The notes under the pieces are model-generated. The model was not told the origin of the DNA. It saw only the letters and a list, made by a program, of their open reading frames with translations, and ran no database searches. Both the position numbers and the translations under genes were made by a program. Below are positions 44,455-53,716 of a stretch of 64,000 nt of DNA, piece after piece; position 1 is the first letter of the stretch, and each line of letters begins with the position of its first letter. The stretch spans positions 682,001 to 746,000 of the forward strand of contig JAEPQK010000002.1 in assembly GCA_017640615.1 (NCBI GenBank), read 5' to 3'. Source of the DNA: Rhizobiaceae bacterium (GTDB taxonomy: Bacteria > Pseudomonadota > Alphaproteobacteria > Rhizobiales > Rhizobiaceae).

Positions 44455-46734
44455 ATGACAACCGCATCGTTGCCAGCAACCGGAGCAGTCAGCGAGGAAA
44501 CGCCGGCGCGCGAAAGCCGCAGGTCACTTCCCGTGGCCGGCATCGCCGTGATTGTCTCGGCGCTCATCACCGCCGCGCTGTCCTTTGCGATCCTTCTTGG
44601 CCTGACCCCAGTCACGCCAGACGATCGCGTGACGCTCGTCGTGATCGGCATCAACCTCGCCTTCGTTTTGCTGCTGCTTGCACTGATCGGTCGCGAGGCG
44701 TGGACGATCTACATGGCCCGGCGGCGCGGCCGCGCGGCGTCCCGCCTTCATGTACGCATTGTTGCGATGTTTTCGCTGGTCGCAGCACTTCCCGCGATCC
44801 TCGTGGCCATCGTCGCATCGGTCACGCTCGATATCGGGCTCGACCGCTGGTTCGAACTCAGGACCAAGGTGATCATCAACTCCTCGCTGTCGATCGCCGA
44901 GGCCTATGTGCGCGAAAATGCGCGCAGCCTGCAGGGCACCACGCTCTCGATGGCGAACGATGTCGATCAGGCACGCCGCCTTTACAATCTCGACCGCAAC
45001 GGCTTCTTCCGCTTTCTCTCCCAGCAGGCGACGGGCCGGTCGCTCGCGCACGCCGCCATCATCCGCTCCGATGGCTCGCTGGTGATTGCCGCCGACACCA
45101 ACACCGACGTGCCGCTGCCCGAACCCTTGCCCGAAGCGGTAACGATGGCAGCCGACGGCGAACCTATTCTTATCGAGCCGCGCACCAGCAACATCGTCGG
45201 CGCGGTGATGAAGCTGCAGGAATATGACGATCTCTACCTCTATACGATCCGTGAGATCGACGCTGAGGTGATCCGCGCCCGCCAGCTGGTGCGGGCAAAC
45301 ACGGATGAGTATCGCGGGCTGGAATCCAACCGGCTGACGACACAAGTCGCCTTCGCGCTGGTCTATATCGGCATTACGCTGATCATCGTGCTTTCGGCCA
45401 TCTGGACTGGCATCACCGTCGCCGACCGCCTCGTACGGCCGATCCGCCAGCTGATTGGCGCGGCGAGCGAAGTCGCAAGCGGTAATCTCGATGTTGCGGT
45501 TCCGGTGCGCCGTACCGATGGCGACATGGCTTCGCTCGGCGACACGTTCAACAAAATGACACGGCAGTTGAAAACCCAGCGCAGCCAGCTGCTGTCGGCA
45601 AAGGACGTCATCGACGAGCGTCGCCGTTTCACCGAGGCGGTGCTTTCGGGTGTCACCGCAGGCGTTATCGGCGTCGACAAAGACGGTGTGATCAACATAT
45701 TCAATCGCTCAGCCGAGGCCATGTTGGCGATTGGCGAGAAGGATGCGCTCGGCAATGAACTTTCTGCCGTGCTTCCGCAAATTGGCAAGGTGTTCGCCGC
45801 CGGTCGTACATCGGGCCGGCCCGTATATCGCGATCAGGTGACTTTCTATCGCCGAGGCGCGGAACGCACTTTCAACGTCCAGATTACGGTGGAAGCCGAG
45901 AAACACGCCGGCGAGCAGAAATCTTATGTCGTCACCGTCGACGACATCACCGACCTCGTGCAGGCGCAGCGCACGACCGCCTGGGCCGATGTCGCGCGGC
46001 GCATCGCGCATGAAATCAAGAACCCGCTGACCCCGATCCAGCTCTCCGCGGAACGCATACGCCGCCGCTTCGGCAAGGTGATCGAGGAAGATCGCGAAGT
46101 CTTCGAACAGTGCACCGACACTATCATCCGGCAGGTCGGCGATATCGGCCGCATGGTCGACGAGTTCTCCGCATTCGCCCGCATGCCAAAGCCCGACATG
46201 AAGGCGCTGGACCTGCGCGAGCCGCTGCGCGAAGCGTCCTTCCTTGTCGAGATGAGCCGCAACGACATCGCTTTCGATCGCGAATTCGGCGACGAGCCTC
46301 TGACCGGCACCTATGACACACGTCTGCTCGGTCAGGCATTCGGCAATGTGATCAAGAACGCCGCCGAGGCGATCGACGGCGTAGTGCGTGACGGCAGCAA
46401 TGCCGGTGTCATTCGTATCCACGCTTATCGCAAGGGCGGCCTCAACATTGTCGATATCATGGACAACGGAAAGGGGCTGCCGCGGCAGAATCGCCAGCGG
46501 CTTCTAGAGCCGTATATGACCACGCGCGACAAGGGCACGGGTCTCGGTCTTGCGATCGTGAAGAAGATCGTGGAGGACCATGGCGGCCGGCTCGAACTGC
46601 ACGACGCGCCGTCCGACTTCCATGACGGGCGCGGAGCGATGATACGCATGGCATTCCCACATGGCGGTGTGGAAAAGAAGTCTCAGGTGCCGGGCAGCAC
46701 AGCAGAGCAGGAAAAGGTACGAGATGGCGTCTGA
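44455..46734 (+). CDS. ntrY: Membrane sensor kinase NtrY
   Basis: 759 residues. Three N-terminal membrane helices (about 25-48, 60-79, 100-125), a periplasmic region (about 126-296), a fourth helix (about 297-320), HAMP (about 320-375), PAS (about 395-500), phosphoacceptor His519 in [20 protein letters not shown] and an ATPase domain with IKNAAEAIDG, DNGKGLP and GTGLGLAIVKKIVEDHGG. NtrY pairs with NtrX; in Brucella it is a redox sensor, elsewhere it affects nitrogen and envelope control. The ATG at 44455 gives MTTASLPATG. It overlaps ntrX by 11 bp. Confidence 0.96.
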   Translation: MTTASLPATGAVSEETPARESRRSLPVAGIAVIVSALITAALSFAILLGLTPVTPDDRVTLVVIGINLAFVLLLLALIGREAWTIYMARRRGRAASRLHVRIVAMFSLVAALPAILVAIVASVTLDIGLDRWFELRTKVIINSSLSIAEAYVRENARSLQGTTLSMANDVDQARRLYNLDRNGFFRFLSQQATGRSLAHAAIIRSDGSLVIAADTNTDVPLPEPLPEAVTMAADGEPILIEPRTSNIVGAVMKLQEYDDLYLYTIREIDAEVIRARQLVRANTDEYRGLESNRLTTQVAFALVYIGITLIIVLSAIWTGITVADRLVRPIRQLIGAASEVASGNLDVAVPVRRTDGDMASLGDTFNKMTRQLKTQRSQLLSAKDVIDERRRFTEAVLSGVTAGVIGVDKDGVINIFNRSAEAMLAIGEKDALGNELSAVLPQIGKVFAAGRTSGRPVYRDQVTFYRRGAERTFNVQITVEAEKHAGEQKSYVVTVDDITDLVQAQRTTAWADVARRIAHEIKNPLTPIQLSAERIRRRFGKVIEEDREVFEQCTDTIIRQVGDIGRMVDEFSAFARMPKPDMKALDLREPLREASFLVEMSRNDIAFDREFGDEPLTGTYDTRLLGQAFGNVIKNAAEAIDGVVRDGSNAGVIRIHAYRKGGLNIVDIMDNGKGLPRQNRQRLLEPYMTTRDKGTGLGLAIVKKIVEDHGGRLELHDAPSDFHDGRGAMIRMAFPHGGVEKKSQVPGSTAEQEKVRDGV

Positions 46735-48085
46735 TATTCTCATCGTCGATGACGAGGAAGACATCCGCGAGCTTGTCGCGGGGATATTGACCGACGAAGG
46801 GCACGAAGCACGCACTGCCCATGACAGCGACAGCGCTCTCGCTTCGATTGCAGAACGCGTGCCGCGCCTGGTGTTTCTCGATATCTGGCTGCAGGGCTCC
46901 AAGCTCGATGGTCTTGCTCTGCTTGACGAGATCAAGAAGCTGCATCCCAGCCTGCCGGTGGTGATGATTTCCGGCCATGGCACAATCGAGACCGCGGTTT
47001 CGGCAATTCACCGGGGCGCCTATGATTTCATCGAGAAGCCGTTCAAGGCCGACAGGCTTATCCTGGTCTGCGACCGTGCGCTCGAAACGTCGAAGCTGCG
47101 CCGCGAAGTCAGCGACCTGAAAAAGCGCAGCGGCGAGACTTCGGAGCTGATCGGCACGTCCACAGCGATGAACAATCTGCGCCAGACGATCGAGCGCGCA
47201 GCTCCCTCCAACAGTCGCATCATGATCATCGGGCCGTCAGGTTCCGGAAAGGAGCTCGTCGCCCGCACCATCCACGGTCAGTCGCAGCGCAAGGCCGGGC
47301 CGTTTGTCACCATCAATGCGGCAACCATAACGCCGGAGCGCATGGAGGTGGAACTGTTCGGCGTTGAAACCAATGGCGCTGAACGCAAGATCGGCGCATT
47401 GGAAGAGGCGCATCGCGGCACGCTCTACATCGACGAGATCGGCGACATGCCGCGCGAGACGCAGAACAAGATCCTGCGTGTTCTGGTCGATCAGCAGTTC
47501 GAGCGCGTCAACGGCACGAAGCGCGTGAAGGTGGATGTCCGCATCATCACCTCGACCTCTTACGACCTTCAGGCTCTGATCGAGGAAGGGCGCTTCCGCG
47601 AGGATCTTTACCACCGTCTTGCCGTTGTGCCGATCATGGTGCCCGGTCTGTCGGAGCGGCGCGAAGACATTCCGTTTCTCGTCGATCATTTCATGCGCCA
47701 GACCGCCGCGCAGGCGAGTATCAAGCCGCGCCGCATCGGCGACGACGCCATGGCCGTGCTGCAGGCGCATAACTGGCCAGGCAATATCCGCCAGCTGCGC
47801 AACAATGTTGAACGTCTGCTGATTCTCGCGCGCGGGGAAGACAAGGACGAGCCGATCACGGCCGATCTGTTGCCTTCGGAAATTGGGGACGTGATGCCGC
47901 GCGCACCCAACCAGTCGGACCAGCACATCATGGCGTTGCCGCTGCGCGAGGCGCGCGAGCTGTTCGAGAAGGAATATCTGGTGGCGCAGATCAACCGTTT
48001 TGGCGGCAACATCTCGCGCACGGCCGAGTTCATTGGTATGGAGCGTTCAGCGCTGCACAGAAAGCTCAAATCGCTCGGGGTCTAA
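46724..48085 (+). CDS. ntrX: Response regulator NtrX, AAA+ domain without GAFTGA
   Basis: 453 residues. The receiver domain has acceptor Asp53 in LVFLDIWLQGSK, with Asp9 and Asp10. The AAA+ domain (about 145-370) has Walker A IGPSGSGKELVARTIH and Walker B LYIDEIGDMPRET. Where NtrC has the sigma-54 contact motif GAFTGA, this protein reads ELFGVETNGAERKIGALEEA, so the motif is absent. NtrX is therefore likely to act at sigma-70 promoters, as suggested for Brucella and Rhodobacter. A Fis-type helix-turn-helix (GGNISRTAEFIGMERSALHR) ends the protein. Overlaps ntrY by 11 bp. Confidence 0.96.
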   Translation: MASDILIVDDEEDIRELVAGILTDEGHEARTAHDSDSALASIAERVPRLVFLDIWLQGSKLDGLALLDEIKKLHPSLPVVMISGHGTIETAVSAIHRGAYDFIEKPFKADRLILVCDRALETSKLRREVSDLKKRSGETSELIGTSTAMNNLRQTIERAAPSNSRIMIIGPSGSGKELVARTIHGQSQRKAGPFVTINAATITPERMEVELFGVETNGAERKIGALEEAHRGTLYIDEIGDMPRETQNKILRVLVDQQFERVNGTKRVKVDVRIITSTSYDLQALIEEGRFREDLYHRLAVVPIMVPGLSERREDIPFLVDHFMRQTAAQASIKPRRIGDDAMAVLQAHNWPGNIRQLRNNVERLLILARGEDKDEPITADLLPSEIGDVMPRAPNQSDQHIMALPLREARELFEKEYLVAQINRFGGNISRTAEFIGMERSALHRKLKSLGV

Positions 48086-48088
48086 CCA

Positions 48089-49465
48089 ATGCGCGTCATA
48101 ATCTGCGGGGCCGGTCAGGTCGGCTACGGCATCGCCGAACGGCTGTCTGCCGAGCAGAACGATGTTTCCGTCATCGATACGTCCGCGCAGCTGATTCGGA
48201 TGGTGCGCGACAATCTCGATGTCCGCGGCTTTGTCGGCCACGGCTCACACCCGACTGTGCTGGAACAGGCAGGTGCGGCGGAAGCCGACATGATCATCGC
48301 TGTTACCTTGCATGACGAGGTGAACATGGTGGCCTGTCAGGTCGCGCACTCGCTCTTCAATGTGCCCACCAAGATCGCACGCATCCGTTCGCAGTCTTAT
48401 CTGGAATCTCATTATCTCGACCTGTTCTCCCGCGATCATATGCCGATCGACGTTATCATCTCGCCTGAAGTCGAAGTTGGCGACATGGTGTTGCGCCGCA
48501 TCGCTCTGCCGGGCGCCACCGACATCGTGCGGTTCGGCGACGGCAAAGTCGCGATGCTCGCGATTGAGTGTCTCGAGGATTGCCCTGTCGTAAACACCCC
48601 GCTGGCACAGCTCTCCGAGCTGTTCCCGGACTTGCCGTCCACGGTGGTTGGCGTATCGCGCAACGGCCGCCTGTTCATTCCCCATTCGGCAGATCAGCTC
48701 GTTACCGGTGACTTGGCCTACGTCGTCACCAGCAAGGATCAGGTGCGGCGCACGCTCGGTCTGTTCGGACACGAAGAGCAGGAAGCGACGCGCATTGTGA
48801 TCGCGGGCGGCGGGAATATCGGACTATACGTTGCACGAGCGCTCGAAGCGCGCGGCAGCCGTACCAAAGTCAAGATCATCGAAAACACGCGTGACCGCGC
48901 CGTCGCCATCGCTGACGATCTGCGCCGCACCGTCGTGCTGCATGGCAGTGCGCTCGACCAGAAGCTCTTGCTGGAAGCCGACATCGATCATGCCGAGCTT
49001 ATGGTCGCGCTCACCAATGACGACCAGGTGAACATCCTCTCCTGCGTCATGGCCAAGCGCATGGGGTGCAAAGCGAACCTGGCTTTGCTGAACAACCCGA
49101 CCTATCACGATTTCACACGCACGCTTGGCATCGATGCTCACATCAATCCGCGCAACGTGACCATTTCCCGAGTGCTGCAGCATGTGCGTCGCGGCCGCAT
49201 TCGCGCTGTGCACACGATTCAGCACGGTGCGGCCGAGGTCATTGAAGCCGAGGCGCTTGAAACCTCACCGCTCGTGGGTCCACCCATGCGCGATCTCGAT
49301 TTGCCGGAAGGTGTGCGCATTGGAGCTATCTTCCGTAACGAAGAGGTCATCAAGCCAAGCGGTTCGACCAAGATCAAACCCAAGGATCGCGTCGTCATTT
49401 TCGCGATGCAGAACGCGGTGAAGCAGGTCGAGCAGATGTTCCGCGTCAGCCTCGAATTCTTCTGA
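48089..49465 (+). CDS. trkA: Trk potassium uptake regulatory subunit TrkA
   Basis: 458 residues with two tandem NAD-binding RCK modules. Each starts with a Rossmann glycine motif (VIICGAGQVGYGIAERL at the N-terminus; VIAGGGNIGLYVARAL near 236) and is followed by a TrkA-C part (about 140-225 and 375-458). TrkA controls the TrkH/TrkG potassium channel; no trkH is in the window. The placement behind ntrX, with a 3-bp gap, is standard for Rhizobiales and links potassium and nitrogen control genetically, not mechanistically. Confidence 0.95.
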   Translation: MRVIICGAGQVGYGIAERLSAEQNDVSVIDTSAQLIRMVRDNLDVRGFVGHGSHPTVLEQAGAAEADMIIAVTLHDEVNMVACQVAHSLFNVPTKIARIRSQSYLESHYLDLFSRDHMPIDVIISPEVEVGDMVLRRIALPGATDIVRFGDGKVAMLAIECLEDCPVVNTPLAQLSELFPDLPSTVVGVSRNGRLFIPHSADQLVTGDLAYVVTSKDQVRRTLGLFGHEEQEATRIVIAGGGNIGLYVARALEARGSRTKVKIIENTRDRAVAIADDLRRTVVLHGSALDQKLLLEADIDHAELMVALTNDDQVNILSCVMAKRMGCKANLALLNNPTYHDFTRTLGIDAHINPRNVTISRVLQHVRRGRIRAVHTIQHGAAEVIEAEALETSPLVGPPMRDLDLPEGVRIGAIFRNEEVIKPSGSTKIKPKDRVVIFAMQNAVKQVEQMFRVSLEFF

Positions 49466-49496
49466 TCATTCTCACTCACCGAAAGCGCAAAAAACC

Positions 49497-50360
49497 ATGT
49501 CACGCATCGCCTATGTGAACGGTCGCTACGTGCCGCACGCCAGTGCAGCGGTCCATATCGAGGATCGTGGCTATCAGTTCGCAGATGGCGTTTACGAAGT
49601 ATGTGAGGTGAAGGGTGGCTTCATCATCGACATGCGCGGCCACCTCAATCGACTAGATCGCTCGTTGGGCGAGCTCTCGATTCTGTGGCCGTTGCACCGA
49701 AGTGCGTTGGAACGAATACTCGCAGAGGTTGTACGCCGAAACCGCATTCGTAACGGTCTGGTTTACCTGCAAGTGACGCGGGGGGTCGCACGTCGCGACC
49801 ACGTATTCCCGGGGCCGAATGTCCGGCCGGCGCTCGTCATCACTGCAACACGCAGCGACCCGCAAGTCTCGGACCAGATGGCTGCCACCGGCATCGATGT
49901 GATTACTGTCCCGGAGAACCGCTGGGAGCGCGTCGACATCAAAACTGTTGGGCTTTTGCCCAACGTTCTTGCGCGGCAGCAAGCCAAGGATGCGGGTGCC
50001 CAGGAAGCCTGGTTTGTGGATAAAGACGGCATTGTGCTTGAAGGCTCGGCCACGAATGCCTGGATCGTCACACAGGACGGAGCCATCGTGACGCGCGATG
50101 CGGAGCGCGGAATCTTGCGGGGCATTACGCGCACGACACTGTTTGAAGTAGCAAAAAAACTCGGCCTGAAAGTAGTAGAGCGCGGATTTACTGTAGATGA
50201 AGCGCTGATGGCGCGCGAAGCTTTCGTCACCTCAGCTACAAAAACTGCCATATCTGTGATCTCCATTAATGGAAGTTCTATCGGCAACGGGCATCCGGGT
50301 TCGGTAGCCTCAGCGCTGCGCGGTTCATTTTTTGACGTTGCGGAAAAAACGCCGGCCTGA
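49497..50360 (+). CDS. dat: D-amino-acid aminotransferase (PLP class IV)
   Basis: 287 residues of a fold-type IV PLP enzyme. The PLP Lys is Lys149 in VDIKTVGLLPNVLARQQAKD. The start YVNGRYVPHASAAVHIEDRGYQFADGVYEV is typical of D-alanine aminotransferases (family members read ..NG.F......I...DRG..FGDGVYE), as is the later LEGSATNAWIV. It converts D-amino acids to oxo acids and supplies D-Glu for peptidoglycan or degrades D-amino acids. Branched-chain or ADC lyase family members look similar, so substrate is inferred. It sits between trkA and hfq. Confidence 0.85.
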   Translation: MSRIAYVNGRYVPHASAAVHIEDRGYQFADGVYEVCEVKGGFIIDMRGHLNRLDRSLGELSILWPLHRSALERILAEVVRRNRIRNGLVYLQVTRGVARRDHVFPGPNVRPALVITATRSDPQVSDQMAATGIDVITVPENRWERVDIKTVGLLPNVLARQQAKDAGAQEAWFVDKDGIVLEGSATNAWIVTQDGAIVTRDAERGILRGITRTTLFEVAKKLGLKVVERGFTVDEALMAREAFVTSATKTAISVISINGSSIGNGHPGSVASALRGSFFDVAEKTPA

Positions 50361-50405
50361 TAACCGCACTGGATACATTGCTGGGGATCGCATGCGGCCG
50401 GGACG

Positions 50406-50436
50406 CTTGACACGGGCGGCGGGAATAAGCGCTACT
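50406..50436 (+). promoter_or_regulatory. Candidate promoter for hfq
   Basis: CTTGAC, the exact alphaproteobacterial -35 hexamer, is followed after 18-19 bp by the weaker -10 CGCTAC/GCTACT. It lies about 35-65 bp before the hfq ATG. The position fits a start of transcription near 50443 and an hfq-hflX transcript of its own. Confidence 0.45.
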
Positions 50437-50470
50437 GTGACGAGCTGGCCAAACGCGAAGAAAAGAAAAT

Positions 50471-50716
50471 ATGGCGGAACGCACGCAGAACTTGCAGGAC
50501 CTGTTCCTCAATTCGGTCCGAAAGAGTAAGACACCCCTCACGATTTTTCTTATCAATGGCGTCAAACTTACGGGTGTTGTGACGTCATTTGACAATTTTT
50601 GCGTGTTGTTGCGACGCGACGGACACTCACAGCTCGTATATAAGCACGCGATATCGACCATCATGCCGAGTCAACCGGTGCAGATGTTCGATGCCGAGGA
50701 AAATCGGGAAAGCTGA
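50471..50716 (+). CDS. hfq: RNA chaperone Hfq
   Basis: 81 residues of one Sm-fold subunit. Sm1 has [26 protein letters not shown] with the proximal-face Gln/Lys pattern and Sm2 has [12 protein letters not shown] with the conserved YKH. The C-terminal tail is short ([14 protein letters not shown]), as in other alphaproteobacteria. It binds sRNAs and mRNAs and is directly followed by hflX with no gap. gaagaaaag precedes the ATG at 50471. Confidence 0.98.
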   Translation: MAERTQNLQDLFLNSVRKSKTPLTIFLINGVKLTGVVTSFDNFCVLLRRDGHSQLVYKHAISTIMPSQPVQMFDAEENRES

Positions 50717-52117
50717 TTGGTGCCAAACGATACCACGCCTGGTGGTGGGGTAGGGGGCAAAAACGGTTCCGGTGATCTCGCCGGTGCCGATGCTGTACGC
50801 GCCGTCATTGTGGTCCCGGTGATCACGCGGCGCGACCGAGGCGCCGACGATTCCCAATCCTCTAAACGTAGCTCGCATTCCCGAACGCCAGACGCGCGGC
50901 TCGATGAGGCGGTCGGCCTGGCGCTGGCCATCGATCTTGAGCCGGTTCACACCGAAATCGTTCAGATTGCCGCACCCAAACCTGCCACACTGATGGGCAC
51001 CGGCAAGGTCGCTGCCCTTGCGGATGTCGTTGCTGACTGTTCGGCTGATCTTGTGGTCGTCGACCAGCCGCTGTCGCCAGTTCAGCAGCGCAATCTTGAA
51101 AGCGCACTGAAGGCCAAGGTACTGGATCGCACCGGCCTTATTCTGGAGATTTTCGGCCGCCGAGCACGCACCAAGGAAGGCGTGCTGCAGGTCGATCTCG
51201 CCCATCTGGAGTATCAGCGCGGGCGCCTGGTCCGCAGCTGGACTCACCTTGAGCGCCAGCGCGGCGGCGGCGGCTTCATGGGCGGTCCGGGCGAAACGCA
51301 GATCGAGGCTGACCGCCGGCAATTGCAGGAAAAGATCATCCGCCTGAAGCGCGAGCTGGAAACCGTGCGCCGCACGCGCGATCTGCATCGCACCAAACGG
51401 CAGAAGGTGCCGTACCCGGTCGTCGCCATAGTCGGCTACACCAATGCTGGCAAGTCGACGCTCTTCAACCGCCTCACAGGTGCTAGCGTGATGGCGGAGG
51501 ATTTGCTCTTCGCCACGCTGGACCCGACGCTTCGGCGGCTTGTGTTGCCACTCGGCACGGAGATCATCCTGTCCGATACCGTGGGCTTCATCTCCGATCT
51601 GCCGACACATCTGGTTGCCGCGTTCCGGGCTACGCTCGAAGAGGTAGTCGAGGCGGATCTGGTTGTGCATCTGCGCGACATCTCCGATCCCGACACGCGC
51701 GCGCAGGCCGAAGATGTCGAACGCATCCTCACTGACCTGGGCGTTGACGCTGCCGACCATGAGCGTGTGCTCGAAGTCTGGAACAAGATCGATCTGCTCG
51801 ACGAGGAAGGCCGTGAGCGAATTGGCCAGCGGCCGGGCAGAAAAGATCCTGACCAGCCGGTCGCCATCTCGGCCGTCAACGGCGAGGGGATTGACAGGCT
51901 GGTGGCCACGATCGAACAGCGGCTCGCAGGGCGCACGACAGCGTTCGATGTATCGCTCGCCCCCGACCAGCTGCACCTGACCGACTGGCTTTATCGCTCG
52001 GGCGATGTGCTTGACCGGCTCGACCGCGAAGATGGTGGGCTCGACCTGAAACTCAGAACGACCGCCACGCGCCGTGCTGAAATAGAAGCGAAACTGGCGG
52101 CGCCAGCCAAGGGCTAG
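50717..52117 (+). CDS. hflX: GTPase HflX
   Basis: 466 residues. A glycine-rich and basic leader (about 1-60, GGGVGGKNGSGDLAG) precedes the HflX N-domain (about 70-220), the glycine-rich segment GGGGFMGGPGETQIEADR and the GTPase domain with G1 GYTNAGKSTLFNRL, G3 DTVGF and G4 NKID. HflX binds ribosomes and rescues or splits stalled ones. The frame opens with TTG at 50717 immediately after the hfq stop, or with GTG at 50720; gggaaag lies upstream. The long leader is a feature of rhizobial HflX. Confidence 0.95.
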   Translation: MVPNDTTPGGGVGGKNGSGDLAGADAVRAVIVVPVITRRDRGADDSQSSKRSSHSRTPDARLDEAVGLALAIDLEPVHTEIVQIAAPKPATLMGTGKVAALADVVADCSADLVVVDQPLSPVQQRNLESALKAKVLDRTGLILEIFGRRARTKEGVLQVDLAHLEYQRGRLVRSWTHLERQRGGGGFMGGPGETQIEADRRQLQEKIIRLKRELETVRRTRDLHRTKRQKVPYPVVAIVGYTNAGKSTLFNRLTGASVMAEDLLFATLDPTLRRLVLPLGTEIILSDTVGFISDLPTHLVAAFRATLEEVVEADLVVHLRDISDPDTRAQAEDVERILTDLGVDAADHERVLEVWNKIDLLDEEGRERIGQRPGRKDPDQPVAISAVNGEGIDRLVATIEQRLAGRTTAFDVSLAPDQLHLTDWLYRSGDVLDRLDREDGGLDLKLRTTATRRAEIEAKLAAPAKG

Positions 52118-52231
52118 GCTCGCCCCGACAATGCCGGCCGGCTTGGCGGTAGAAGGTTCTTTGAACCCGGCCATTTGTTTTGCACATTCGCGGTAAAAAT
52201 GGCATCCGCTTCGTTGAAGAGGATTCCCGCC
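52118..52231. other. Intergenic between hflX and degP/Q gene
   Basis: 114 bp, AT-richer around 52165-52215. It probably holds the protease promoter. An in-frame start at 52175 or 52199 would extend the protease, but the added residues have no signal-peptide logic, so 52232 is preferred. No terminator is obvious. Confidence 0.35.
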
Positions 52232-53710
52232 ATGCGCCGACCGCTGTCATTCTTCACCGCTTTCGCTGCCACGCTTGTGATCGCCGCGTTGGTAGTCATC
52301 CCACTACGCGCTGAGGAAGCGCCGGCGCAAGACCTTGGCACGATCCTGACCGACCTTCTGCGCGGCGGGCTCGATGCGGACCAGCCGCAGCGGCGCCTGC
52401 CGTTCGGGCGCAGCGAAATGCAGCTATCCTTCGCGCCTTTGGTCGCAGAAACCGCGCCGGCTGTCGTCAATGTGTATGCCTCTGCGCAGGTGACCGCACA
52501 GCCGTCGCCGTTCATGTCCGATCCGTTTTTCGAGCATTTTTTCGGGCGGCAAATGCCGCCACGTGTACAATCCTCGCTGGGGTCCGGCGTCATCGTCGAT
52601 CCGTCCGGGCTGGTGGTAACGAACTTCCACGTGATCCGTGGTGCGGACGAGGTGAAGGTCGCGATGTCGGATGGGCGCGAATTCGCCAGCACCATTCTGC
52701 TGAAGGATGAATCGCTCGATCTCGCGGTGCTGAAGGTCGAAGGCCAAGAGCCGTTCCCGACCGTTGCAATCGGCGATTCCGATGCGCTTCTGGTCGGCGA
52801 TCTGGTGCTCGCAATCGGCAATCCGTTCGGGGTCGGCCAGACGACGACCAGCGGCATCGTGTCGGCTGTCGCGCGCAGCCATATCGGCATTTCCGATTTC
52901 GGCTTTTTCATCCAGACGGATGCTGCCATCAATCCGGGCAATTCGGGTGGCGCTCTCATCAACATGGCGGGCGAGCTGGTCGGCATCAACACCGCCATCT
53001 ATAGCCGCAGCGGCGGTTCGATCGGCATCGGCTTCGCCATTCCCGCCAACATGGTGCGAGCGGTGGTCGCCTCTGCACAGGGCGGCAGCGACTTTTTCGA
53101 GCGGCCCTGGATCGGCGCGAATTTCGAAGCCGTTGATGCGCAGATGGCCGAAGCGCTTGGCATGGCTCGGCCGACGGGAGCGCTGGTTTCCGACATCTAT
53201 CCCGACAGCCCCGCCGAGAGCGCCGGCATTCGGCCGGGCGACGTCATTCTGGCGATGAATGCAACGCGCATCGAACACCCCGACGCGCTCGATTACCGGC
53301 TTGCGACACGGCCGATCGGCGCGGAGGTTTCGCTGACCCTTTTGCGGCAGGGTGAGGAAATCCCGGTCTCACTCGTGCTGATACGCGCGCCCGAGGGAGC
53401 AGCTGCTGCCGAAATCGTCATCGACGGCAAATCGCCCTTCGCTGGCGCCAAGGTTGCGGCCCTTTCGCCCCGCCTTGCGCAACGGCTGCGCGTGACGGGC
53501 CGCACCGAGGGCGTGGCAATTGTCGATATCGATCGTACCTCGCCAGCAGCGCAGTTTGGCTTCCAGCCGGGCGATATCGTGCGCGATGTGAACGGCGTCA
53601 CGATTGACAGCCCTGAGACGCTCGCCAATGCCGCTTCCGAACAGACGCGCTGGTGGCGGTTCACGATCGAGCGCGGCGGCCAGACGTTCCGCCAGGTTCT
53701 GCGGTTCTGA
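52232..53710 (+). CDS. Periplasmic serine protease, DegP/DegQ family
   Basis: 492 residues. A signal peptide (FFTAFAATLVIAALVVIPL) is followed by the protease domain with His133 in VTNFHVIRG, Asp163 in SLDLAVLKV and Ser238 in NPGNSGGALI, then two PDZ domains (about 290-375 and 390-480). It degrades or holds misfolded periplasmic proteins. agagga lies about 7-11 bases before the ATG at 52232. It runs almost into rarA: the stop is at 53710 and rarA starts at 53717. Confidence 0.94.
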   Translation: MRRPLSFFTAFAATLVIAALVVIPLRAEEAPAQDLGTILTDLLRGGLDADQPQRRLPFGRSEMQLSFAPLVAETAPAVVNVYASAQVTAQPSPFMSDPFFEHFFGRQMPPRVQSSLGSGVIVDPSGLVVTNFHVIRGADEVKVAMSDGREFASTILLKDESLDLAVLKVEGQEPFPTVAIGDSDALLVGDLVLAIGNPFGVGQTTTSGIVSAVARSHIGISDFGFFIQTDAAINPGNSGGALINMAGELVGINTAIYSRSGGSIGIGFAIPANMVRAVVASAQGGSDFFERPWIGANFEAVDAQMAEALGMARPTGALVSDIYPDSPAESAGIRPGDVILAMNATRIEHPDALDYRLATRPIGAEVSLTLLRQGEEIPVSLVLIRAPEGAAAAEIVIDGKSPFAGAKVAALSPRLAQRLRVTGRTEGVAIVDIDRTSPAAQFGFQPGDIVRDVNGVTIDSPETLANAASEQTRWWRFTIERGGQTFRQVLRF

Positions 53711-53716
53711 TTGCCG

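Noticed and set aside
50627-52174. Minus-strand open frame of about 515 codons opposite hflX
   Set aside because: hflX is clear on the plus strand with all G motifs; the antisense frame has no family pattern.
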